Assembly: GCA_910579725.1 (NCBI GenBank)
Contig: CAJTUD010000078.1
Location: 1 to 11,603, forward strand
Length of the DNA stretch: 11,603 nucleotides
Source: an uncultured Oscillospiraceae bacterium
Lineage (GTDB): Bacteria > Bacillota > Clostridia > Oscillospirales > Oscillospiraceae
Direction of reading: 5' to 3'
The notes under the pieces were generated by a model. It saw only the letters and a program-made list of their open reading frames with translations, did no database searches and was not told the origin of the DNA. Position numbers and translations under genes: made by a program. This document shows, piece after piece, positions 5,813-11,603 of this stretch (the first letter of the stretch is position 1; every line of letters begins with the position of its first letter).

Positions 5813-6637
5813 TCACTCCACCAGATGCAGCGCCGCCCCGATAGATGTGGCGTGTGTCGCGCTATCCGGGATAATGAACTGTATCCCATGCAGCCTTGTA
5901 AACAGGTCGAAGCACTCTCTGGCCTGAGGGAGGTTGGACATGAATCCGGTGAGCACCGCCGTCTCACAGGCGCAGTACCGGCAGGCCATGACGGCGGTGG
6001 TGCCGATGGACTGAAGCACCATATTGATGACGCCGGCGGCAAAGTCCCCGGAGGTGGCGTCGTCGGACACATTGCCGAAGTTGGCGGCGGTAATATCCAG
6101 GGGCAGGGACGGGTGGCTGTTTCTGGTCAGATCCCCCACTGTCAGGTCCGTCTGATTGACGTCGCCCTCGGTAGCCAGCTTGATGATCTGCTGGTACTTC
6201 CGGGTGCCGCACAGGCGGGAGCACAGCCCTGCCAGTGTGCCGCCGCCCACGCCGGAGCCGCACAGGTGCTCTACGGGCTTTCCCCGCTCCGCCCAGATGA
6301 AGGCGGTGCCGGTGCCCATGCTGACCACTACCGCCCGCTCCTGGCCGCTGAGGGCCAGGCCGCCCACACCCACCGCTGTGAATTCCTCCACCTTTTGGGT
6401 GGGGATGCCGTAGATATCCTCGTCGATGTAGGATGCGCCCACGCCCGTCAGGGCAATCTGGGAAACATCCTCCAGCTGAAGCCGGTTGGTGAAAAGAAAA
6501 TTGCCCATGGCTCCGTAGAGAGACGTAATGGGGTCCTGGGCTTGGACCCGGTGCATGGCGATAGTAGTCCCGTCGGAGCGGAGCCCCACGATCTTTGTGG
6601 TGGAGCCGCCGATGTCGATTCCTAAGATAATGGACAT
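5813..6637 (-). CDS. coaW: Type II pantothenate kinase
   Basis: A cytosolic kinase of the ASKHA fold that phosphorylates pantothenate, the first committed step of coenzyme A synthesis. The 274 residues agree with the Staphylococcus aureus type II enzyme (about 267). Motifs: GIDIGGSTTK (6-15, phosphate loop), Glu84-Glu85 where the catalytic acid of the family lies, SMGTGTA (106-112, second phosphate loop), GSGVGGGTLAG (127-137), and ANFGNVS (185-191). The start at 6637 is chosen because AAGGA lies 8-9 bases before it; the frame stays open back to 6745, but that ATG overlaps the proposed -35 element. It is divergent from pncB. Type II enzymes are refractory to CoA feedback in S. aureus; whether that holds here cannot be seen. 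BadF/BadG-type ATPases share the fold but lack this motif set. Confidence 0.88.
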   Translation of the reverse strand: MSIILGIDIGGSTTKIVGLRSDGTTIAMHRVQAQDPITSLYGAMGNFLFTNRLQLEDVSQIALTGVGASYIDEDIYGIPTQKVEEFTAVGVGGLALSGQERAVVVSMGTGTAFIWAERGKPVEHLCGSGVGGGTLAGLCSRLCGTRKYQQIIKLATEGDVNQTDLTVGDLTRNSHPSLPLDITAANFGNVSDDATSGDFAAGVINMVLQSIGTTAVMACRYCACETAVLTGFMSNLPQARECFDLFTRLHGIQFIIPDSATHATSIGAALHLVE

Positions 6638-6716
6638 ATGATCCATCCTTTCCGGGCGGCGCTTCTCAGGCAGGAACAGCAGGTTCCGCGCCTTTGCCGC
6701 AGGGGTATTCTGTACT

Positions 6717-6745
6717 ATATTAAGAGATGAGGAAGGAATTGTCAA
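6717..6745 (-). promoter_or_regulatory. Probable promoter of the pantothenate kinase gene
   Basis: Reading the minus strand, TTGACA (6745-6740, perfect) and TAATAT (6722-6717, 4 of 6) are 17 bases apart. TATAGT lies a little further at 20 bases. A perfect 13-bp palindrome, GAATTG-T-CAATTC (6736-6748), covers the -35 and could be an operator. The leader would be about 70 bases. Confidence 0.55.
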
Positions 6746-6753
6746 TTCTAACG

Positions 6754-6780
6754 TTGCAAATCGGAGAAAAAAGTTATACT
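6754..6780 (+). promoter_or_regulatory. Probable promoter of pncB
   Basis: TTGCAA (6754-6759) and TATACT (6775-6780) are 15 bases apart; TACTAT (6777-6782) gives a 17-base spacing with a poorer match. It stands back to back with the minus-strand promoter, the two -35 elements being 8 bp apart, so one regulator could affect both genes. Confidence 0.4.
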
Positions 6781-6845
6781 ATAGAGGAGACGGGCTCCGG
6801 GAGGGCGCTCGCCTATTACGACAAGAAACCAAGGAGCGCACTGCT

Positions 6846-8294
6846 ATGGAACGTAAGGAACGGCTGAACCTGTCTATGCTGTTTGACTTTTATGAGATGA
6901 CCATGGCCAACGGCTACTTCCGTCAGGGGATGCAGGACCGTATCACCTATTTTGACGTGTTCTTCCGCCGGGTGCCCGACGAAGGCGGTTTTGCCATTGC
7001 CGCAGGGTTGGAGCAGTTGGTGGAGTACATCCAGAATCTTCACTTCGACGAGGACGACATCGCCTACCTCCGGAGCAAAGACCTGTTTCAGGAGGATTTT
7101 CTGGATTACCTGCGCCATTTCCGCTTTACCGGCGACATATGGGCGGTACCGGAGGGCACGCCGGTGTTTCCCGGCGAGCCCCTGGTGACAGTCCGGGCCC
7201 CGGCCTCTCAGGCTCAACTCATTGAGACCTACGCTCTGCTGGCTGTTAATCATCAGAGCCTCATTGCCACCAAAGCCAACCGAGTGGTCCGGGCCGCCGC
7301 CGGGCGGACGGTGCTGGAGTTCGGTTCCCGCCGGGCCCAGGGAACCGATGGCGCCATCGCGGGCGCCCGGGCGGCCTACATCGGCGGTGTACACGGCACA
7401 GCCTGCGCCATCAGCGACCAGCTTTACGGCGTACCTGCTGCCGGCACCATGGCGCACTCCTGGGTTCAGATGTTTGACAGTCAGTACGAGGCATTCCGGA
7501 CCTACTGCGAAATCTATCCCACCAACGCAGTGCTGCTGGTGGATACCTACAACACCCTGAAAAGCGGCGTACCCGACGCCATCCGAGCCTTCGACGAAGT
7601 GCTCCGGCCTAAGGGGATCACCAAATGCGGCATCCGTCTGGACTCCGGGGACATTGCCTATCTCACCAAGGAGGCCCGGAAGATGCTGGATGCCGCCGGA
7701 TGGGAGAGCTGCACAATCTCCGTGTCTAACTCTCTGGACGAGGAGCTGATTCGGGATTTGCTCCTCCAGGGGGCCAGGATTGACGCCTTCGGCGTGGGCG
7801 AGCGGTTGATTACGGCCCGCAGCGAGCCGGTGTTCGGCGGGGTATACAAGCTGGCGGCGGTGGAGGAGCCGGACGGAACCATCGTCCCCAAAATCAAGAT
7901 CAGCGAGAATGTGGCGAAAATTACCACGCCCCATTACAAGAAGCTTTACCGCTTCTACGGCAACGATACGGGAAAGGCCATAGCGGACTACCTGACGGTT
8001 CACGACGAAGTTGTGGACGACAGCAAGCCGCTGGTCATCTTTGACCCAGATGCCACATGGAAGAAAAAGGAGGTCTACGACTTTACCGCCAGAGAGCTTC
8101 AGATACCTGTCTTCCGGGGCGGCGAGCTGGTATATTCCCTGCCTGCTCTGCCGGAGATCCGGCGGTACTGTCTGGAGCAGGTGGAGACGCTGTGGGACGA
8201 GGTCAAGCGCTTCGACAATCCCCACAGATATTATGTGGATCTCTCCCAGAAGCTGTGGAATGTGAAGCATGGACTGCTGGAAAAAAACGGATGA
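6846..8294 (+). CDS. pncB: Nicotinate phosphoribosyltransferase
   Basis: Makes nicotinate mononucleotide from nicotinate and PRPP with ATP hydrolysis, the entry step of the Preiss-Handler NAD salvage route; cytosolic. The 482 residues match the long bacterial form. Motifs: DFYEMTMANGYF (14-25, N-terminal family signature), FGSRRAQGTDGA (159-170), GTMAHSW (200-206) with His204 as the autophosphorylated histidine, then IRLDSGDI and DAFGVGERL in the phosphate-binding half of the barrel. AAGGAG (6831-6836) lies 9 bases before the ATG. It has a probable promoter of its own and is divergent from the pantothenate kinase gene. The 111-base gap to the next gene shows no terminator, so some read-through into cls is possible. 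Confidence 0.95.
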   Translation: MERKERLNLSMLFDFYEMTMANGYFRQGMQDRITYFDVFFRRVPDEGGFAIAAGLEQLVEYIQNLHFDEDDIAYLRSKDLFQEDFLDYLRHFRFTGDIWAVPEGTPVFPGEPLVTVRAPASQAQLIETYALLAVNHQSLIATKANRVVRAAAGRTVLEFGSRRAQGTDGAIAGARAAYIGGVHGTACAISDQLYGVPAAGTMAHSWVQMFDSQYEAFRTYCEIYPTNAVLLVDTYNTLKSGVPDAIRAFDEVLRPKGITKCGIRLDSGDIAYLTKEARKMLDAAGWESCTISVSNSLDEELIRDLLLQGARIDAFGVGERLITARSEPVFGGVYKLAAVEEPDGTIVPKIKISENVAKITTPHYKKLYRFYGNDTGKAIADYLTVHDEVVDDSKPLVIFDPDATWKKKEVYDFTARELQIPVFRGGELVYSLPALPEIRRYCLEQVETLWDEVKRFDNPHRYYVDLSQKLWNVKHGLLEKNG

Positions 8295-8405
8295 TCTGTC
8301 AGTCCGTCCGCGCCAGGCATAGCGTTTTTGCAGATATTACGTCAGGTTCAAAATATGTCCCGCCGGTCTGAACAGCCGCTGGGACGGGCAAAAAGGAGCG
8401 CCTCC

Positions 8406-9962
8406 GTGAAAAGAAAGCATCCGGTCAAACAGACGACAGAAAGAAGAATTTCCGCCTCCCTGCGAATTGCTCTGGTCCTGTTCCTTCTAATTTTGAATAT
8501 CGCGTCGGTAGTGGTGCTGACCTACTTTTTGCAGGCCCACGCCTTCATTGCGTTTGCCATTCTGGAGCTCATCGCCATCGGTGTAGCGGTGAACATCCAG
8601 TCCAGTCCATCCAGCGGCAGCTACAAGCTGGCCTGGACCCTGCTGGTGGTGGCGCTGCCGGTGGGTGGGATGGTCCTCTATGTGCTCTGGGGGGGAAACA
8701 TCCAGAGCAAACGGCTGAATCTGCTGCCCATTCCGCCGCCCAAGGACCGCGCTCTGGACCAGCGGTGGTCCGGCATCGGTCAGGAAAAGCTGGGGAAGAC
8801 GTATCCCAACTGGAAGCGGGCGTCCCGACTGCTGACCCGGCGCGGATTCCTTCTCTACCGGGACACCGCTGCGGTCTATTTCCCCACCGGCGCGGACTTC
8901 TTTGCAGATGCCATCGGGCGGATGGAAAAGGCGGAGCGGTTCATCTTTCTGGAATATTTCATTCTAGCGGAAGGACAGCTGTGGGACCGGGTGCTGGCCG
9001 TTCTCACCGACCGGGCCCGACGGGGCGTGGAGATCAAGATTATCTTTGACGACTTTGGCAACATCACCCGGATGCGGCGGGAAACCATTGAGAAAATGCG
9101 GGAAGAGGGAATGGAGGTCTGCGTCTTCAATCCCGTTCATCAGTATGTCAACCGACTGTACTTCAACTACCGGGACCACCGAAAAATCCTCTGCGTGGAC
9201 GGGCAGTACGCCTATACCGGCGGGGTGAACGTGGCTGATGAGTATGTGGGACTGCTTGTCCGCTTCGGCGAGTGGAAGGACGGCGGCGTGCTGCTGGACG
9301 GCCCCGGCGCCTGGGGGCTCACGGCTCAGTTTCTGCACATGTGGGAGATGCTGGGCGAGCGGGTTCACCGGGAGCATGACTATTACCGGCCCTTGGAGAG
9401 CCGGGAGGCCGAGGGGCTTTGCCAGCCCTTTAACGACGGCCCCATGAACAATCCGGACAACCCGGCGGAGGACCTGTATCTGCAATGCATCAGCAACGCC
9501 CACCGGTCCGTCTGGCTGACCACGCCTTATTTCGCCGTGGAGGACGGCATCGTTCGGGCGCTGTGCATGGCTGCGGACAGCGGAGTGGATGTGTGCCTAA
9601 TGCTGCCGGGCATTCCGGACCACCGGTATACTCAGATTGTAGCGGGCTCATACTATGAGAGGCTGCTGCGCCACGGGGTGAAGATCTATGAGTTCACACC
9701 GGGTTTTCTCCACACCAAGAGTTTGATGGCCGACGGGGAGATCGCCCTGCTGGGTACCATCAACATGGACTACCGCAGCTTCCAGCTCCACTACGAGTGC
9801 GGCGTGGTTTTTTACGGCGGTTCGGTGATTGACAGCGTGACGGCGGACATGCGAAGCGTTATGGAGCGCAGTGCCCTCGTGGATTTAGCCCGGTGGGAGA
9901 AGCGCTCGCGGATTAAAAAGATGCTGGAGAAGATCCTGCGGATTTTCTCCATCTGGATGTGA
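8406..9962 (+). CDS. cls: Cardiolipin synthase (phospholipase D superfamily)
   Basis: Membrane enzyme that joins two phosphatidylglycerols into cardiolipin and glycerol. From the GTG start it has 518 residues: a basic N-terminus, hydrophobic segments near 19-41, 44-65 and 75-96, then two phospholipase D domains with HKD motifs at His258-Lys260-Asp265 (DHRKILCVD, followed by GGVNVADEY) and His436-Lys438-Asp443 (HTKSLMAD, followed by GTINMDYRSF). GTG at 8406 is chosen because AAAAGGAG (8391-8398) lies 7 bases before it; the open frame reaches back to 8328 but has no comparable ribosome site. The last codons (ILRIFSIWM) reappear in DNA downstream of the next gene. It ends 17 bases before the P-loop kinase-like gene, so the two are probably cotranscribed. 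Confidence 0.92.
   Translation: MKRKHPVKQTTERRISASLRIALVLFLLILNIASVVVLTYFLQAHAFIAFAILELIAIGVAVNIQSSPSSGSYKLAWTLLVVALPVGGMVLYVLWGGNIQSKRLNLLPIPPPKDRALDQRWSGIGQEKLGKTYPNWKRASRLLTRRGFLLYRDTAAVYFPTGADFFADAIGRMEKAERFIFLEYFILAEGQLWDRVLAVLTDRARRGVEIKIIFDDFGNITRMRRETIEKMREEGMEVCVFNPVHQYVNRLYFNYRDHRKILCVDGQYAYTGGVNVADEYVGLLVRFGEWKDGGVLLDGPGAWGLTAQFLHMWEMLGERVHREHDYYRPLESREAEGLCQPFNDGPMNNPDNPAEDLYLQCISNAHRSVWLTTPYFAVEDGIVRALCMAADSGVDVCLMLPGIPDHRYTQIVAGSYYERLLRHGVKIYEFTPGFLHTKSLMADGEIALLGTINMDYRSFQLHYECGVVFYGGSVIDSVTADMRSVMERSALVDLARWEKRSRIKKMLEKILRIFSIWM
9932..9959 (+). repeat. Copy 1 of a 28-bp direct repeat (3' end of cls)
   Basis: The last codons of cls up to the base before its TGA. It matches 10475-10502 at 25 of 28 positions, including an uninterrupted 17-base core TTTTCTCCATCTGGATG. 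The two copies flank the small P-loop kinase gene. Confidence 0.85.
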
Positions 9963-9979
9963 GAGGAAGGAGGGCGGAG

Positions 9980-10474
9980 ATGAAGAAGCTGTATCTTGTG
10001 GGCGGCACGATGGGCGTGGGTAAGACGGCGGCCTGTCAGGCGCTGAAGCGGAAGCTGAACGGTGCGGTCTTTCTGGACGGTGACTGGTGCTGGGATGCGG
10101 ATCCCTTCCAGGTGACGGAGGAGACCAAGGCGATGGTCCTGGACAATATCTGCTATTTGCTCAGCGGTTTTCTCCGCTGCTCCGCCTACCGCAACATCAT
10201 CTTCTGCTGGGTGATGCACGAGCAAGGTATCATAGACGAGATTCTGTCCCGATTGGACATCCGGACCTGCGAGGTCAGAACGGTTTCCCTAGTCTGTGCC
10301 AGGGAAGCTCTGGCGGAGCGGCTGCGGAGAGACATCGGCGCGGGGCTGCGAGGGGAGGACTGTTTGGAGCGCAGCGCCGGCAGGCTTGCGCTGTACCGGA
10401 GGCTGAAGACAGTGAAGATCGACGTGTCCGGACTTTCAGTGGAAGAGACAGCAGAGCGGATTGCAGCAGTATAG
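9980..10474 (+). CDS. Small P-loop nucleoside/nucleotide kinase-like protein
   Basis: A 164-residue P-loop protein with Walker A GGTMGVGKT (8-16) and, right after the second strand, FLDGDWCWD (31-39), the place where small kinases of the shikimate/gluconate/chloramphenicol-phosphotransferase type bind the acceptor. RLRRDIG (115-121) could be the arginine-rich lid. I recall similar proteins annotated only as nucleotide kinase or AAA-family ATPase in Clostridia; no substrate is known to me. AAGGAGG (9967-9973) lies 6 bases before the ATG; the frame is open for a few codons upstream, overlapping the cls stop, but without a better ribosome site. It follows cls by 17 bases. A 28-bp direct repeat flanks it: one copy ends cls, the other starts immediately after its TAG. 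This suggests it was inserted or moved as a unit. Confidence 0.75.
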   Translation: MKKLYLVGGTMGVGKTAACQALKRKLNGAVFLDGDWCWDADPFQVTEETKAMVLDNICYLLSGFLRCSAYRNIIFCWVMHEQGIIDEILSRLDIRTCEVRTVSLVCAREALAERLRRDIGAGLRGEDCLERSAGRLALYRRLKTVKIDVSGLSVEETAERIAAV

Positions 10475-10502
10475 GTTCCTGCGAGTTTTCTCCATCTGGA
10501 TG
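10475..10502 (+). repeat. Copy 2 of the 28-bp direct repeat (remnant of cls 3' end)
   Basis: Begins at the base after the stop codon of the small kinase gene. In the matching frame it reads LRVFSIWM, against LRIFSIWM at the end of cls. No stop follows the repeat in this frame, unlike in cls. The unit from copy to copy is 543 bp. The new promoter begins 14 bases further on. Confidence 0.85.
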
Positions 10503-10515
10503 CAGCGGCAGCAGC

Positions 10516-10544
10516 TTGACAGCAAGGCGAGGGTAATATATAAT
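10516..10544 (+). promoter_or_regulatory. Perfect-consensus promoter of the GyrI-like gene
   Basis: TTGACA (10516-10521) and TATAAT (10539-10544) match consensus exactly with 17 bases between. The expected transcript start is near 10551, about 42 bases before the start codon. The -10 lies in an AT-rich near-palindrome (10533-10546, six of seven pairs), which may be chance. No clear operator is visible, so expression may be strong and constitutive. Confidence 0.85.
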
Positions 10545-10592
10545 ACTCCCATAAAATTTATCCATTACGGAGTAGAAAGGAATATTACGTGT

Positions 10593-11069
10593 ATGGATTT
10601 CCGAATCATCTCTCTGCCGCCCTTCCGGGCAGCGTCCTCCGGCTTGGTCCAGGACTTCAATTTCTCTCCCGAGGGCGCTCTGGGGAAGTTCAACGACTAT
10701 TTTTCAGCCATCACCCTCAGTCCCCGTGACAGTTTCATGCCCCGGGATTTTCTGTGCTTCGACGGGGAGACCGGCGGCGTAGTCTGGCTCTACGCCCTCA
10801 GCGAGGGGATGGATGACGGCGGCTGGGAGGTGATAAACTGCGAGGGCGGCTGCTACGTAACCTACACCTACCGGGATGGCGACCAGGAGGCCAACGGCAG
10901 GCTCTATCAGGAAGCCGTTGCCTATATCGAAGCCTCGCCAGTTCTGGAGCTAGATATCCGTCCGGGCCATCTCTCCATGGGTCACATCATCACGCCGCCG
11001 GAGGTCATCGCCGCCCAGGGCTGGGCCCAGATGGAGGCATTCGTTCCTGTGAAACTGAAAAAGGACTGA
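10593..11069 (+). CDS. GyrI-like / AraC-effector-binding-domain protein
   Basis: A 158-residue protein made up of a single effector-binding-like domain, without a helix-turn-helix. It opens with a strand ending in PPFRAAS (8-14) and closes with AQGWAQMEAFVPVKLKKD (141-158), which fit the first and last strands of the GyrI/SOUL-like fold. Standalone proteins of this kind bind small amphipathic or cationic molecules, and some inhibit gyrase or hydrolyse drugs; the ligand here is unknown. The ATG at 10593 has AAAGGA (10576-10581) 11 bases upstream. The open frame extends back to 10461 but crosses the promoter, so the longer form is unlikely. It lies four bases before cobO, and the strong promoter probably serves both. 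Family assignment is moderate and from memory of similar sequences. Confidence 0.6.
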   Translation: MDFRIISLPPFRAASSGLVQDFNFSPEGALGKFNDYFSAITLSPRDSFMPRDFLCFDGETGGVVWLYALSEGMDDGGWEVINCEGGCYVTYTYRDGDQEANGRLYQEAVAYIEASPVLELDIRPGHLSMGHIITPPEVIAAQGWAQMEAFVPVKLKKD

Positions 11070-11073
11070 ATTA

Positions 11074-11592
11074 ATGCAAGGTTTGATCCACATTTATTGC
11101 GGCGACGGCAAGGGGAAGACCACGGCTGCCTTGGGCCTGTCTCTGCGGGCGGCAGGCAGCGGGAAACGGGTAGTGCTGCTGCAATTCTTCAAGGATGGGA
11201 AAAGCTCGGAGTTTACCGCTCTGGCTCATGTGCCGGGGATTGAGGTGATCTGTCAGACCAGGACCTTTGGCTTCAGCTGGACCCTCTCCGAGGCGGAGAA
11301 GGTGGAGGCGAAGGACTACTATTCCGGCCTGCTGGAGGAGGCCTTCCGCCGGGCGGCAGAAGCGGACGTGCTGGTACTGGACGAGATGATGAGCGCCTGT
11401 ACCACGGGGATGACCAGCGAGGGACGCTTGCTGGAACTGTTGAAGGAAAAGCCGGCAAAGCTGGAGGTGGTCCTGACCGGACGGAACCCGTCTCAGGCTC
11501 TGCTGGATGCAGCAGACTATGTCACGGAGATGAAAAAAATCAAGCACCCTTACGAGTGCGGCGTTGCTGCCCGGAAGGGAATCGAATATTGA
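11074..11592 (+). CDS. cobO: Corrinoid adenosyltransferase (CobO/BtuR type)
   Basis: Transfers the adenosyl group of ATP to cob(I)alamin or cobinamide, making adenosylcobalamin; cytosolic. The 172 residues match the short bacterial form. Motifs: the P-loop-like GDGKGKTTAA (10-19), VLVLDEMMSA (99-108) with Asp103-Glu104 for Mg/ATP, and the family C-terminus KHPYECGVAARKGIEY (157-172). AAAAGGA within the end of the preceding gene lies about 8 bases before the ATG, and only four bases separate the two genes, which suggests translational coupling. No other cobalamin gene is in the window, as is common where corrinoids are salvaged. The gene is complete; the TGA is 11 bases before the window ends. 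Confidence 0.93.
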   Translation: MQGLIHIYCGDGKGKTTAALGLSLRAAGSGKRVVLLQFFKDGKSSEFTALAHVPGIEVICQTRTFGFSWTLSEAEKVEAKDYYSGLLEEAFRRAAEADVLVLDEMMSACTTGMTSEGRLLELLKEKPAKLEVVLTGRNPSQALLDAADYVTEMKKIKHPYECGVAARKGIEY

Positions 11593-11603
11593 AGAAGGCC
11601 GCG

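Noticed and set aside
6781..6845. Riboswitch in the pncB leader
   Set aside because: The leader is only about 60 bases, with no recognisable aptamer core or terminator hairpin.
8328..8405. Upstream start for cls, with a TTGCAG at 8328 as a possible promoter
   Set aside because: GTG at 8406 has AAAAGGAG at 7 bases; the upstream starts do not. The TTGCAG has no acceptable -10 at 16-18 bases (AAATAT matches only 3 of 6).
10461..10592. N-terminal extension of the GyrI-like protein including LRVFSIWM
   Set aside because: The extension overlaps the kinase gene end and the consensus promoter; the protein-like stretch is explained as a duplicated cls end.
1..11603. CRISPR array, tRNA, insertion sequence, toxin-antitoxin or phage-defence module
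   Set aside because: No spaced repeats, cloverleaf, transposase motif, small paired genes or defence-family domains were seen on either strand.

Overview
The window looks like chromosomal DNA from a moderately GC-rich member of the Firmicutes, most plausibly a Clostridia-type gut bacterium of the Oscillospiraceae kind. That is inferred from strong AGGAGG ribosome sites, two GTG starts, consensus TTGACA/TATAAT promoters, the Firmicutes-type csoR-copA copper operon, a type II pantothenate kinase and a three-helix cardiolipin synthase, in DNA that looks well over 50% GC. No phylogenetic search was possible, so the family name is tentative. There are no rRNA or tRNA genes, CRISPR arrays, transposases or phage genes.

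Layout: positions 1-371 hold the terminator of a gene lying to the left, a second GC-rich hairpin, an 85-bp stretch bounded by a 9-bp inverted repeat, and the regulatory region of the first gene, including a perfect 14-bp tandem repeat. A dihydropyrimidinase/hydantoinase follows (372-1742) with its own terminator. The copper operon (1911-4859) has a perfect-consensus promoter with a CsoR-type operator inside its spacer, csoR, and a copA whose 3' end is fused in frame to a CopZ-like chaperone domain. A 17-bp hairpin at 4880-4917 separates copA from two genes on the minus strand: a LarE-family sulfur transferase and a type II pantothenate kinase. The kinase gene is divergent from pncB (nicotinate phosphoribosyltransferase), and the two probable promoters stand back to back. 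Cardiolipin synthase and a small P-loop kinase-like gene follow on the plus strand. A second perfect-consensus promoter then drives a GyrI-like effector-domain gene closely coupled to a corrinoid adenosyltransferase (cobO), which ends 11 bases before the window does.

Several genes serve cofactor metabolism (CoA, NAD, adenosylcobalamin, and possibly the LarE-dependent nickel cofactor), but they lie in separate transcription units and may be neighbours by chance. Nothing here is a clearly new multi-gene system.

Three observations deserve a second look. First, the copA-copZ fusion depends on an A7 run placed between a strong internal Shine-Dalgarno sequence and an in-frame ATG; one A fewer would give two genes overlapping by ATGA. 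Second, a 28-bp imperfect direct repeat flanks the small kinase gene and recreates the last codons of cls downstream of it, like an insertion or duplication scar. Third, a second CsoR-box-like palindrome covers the csoR ribosome-binding site.
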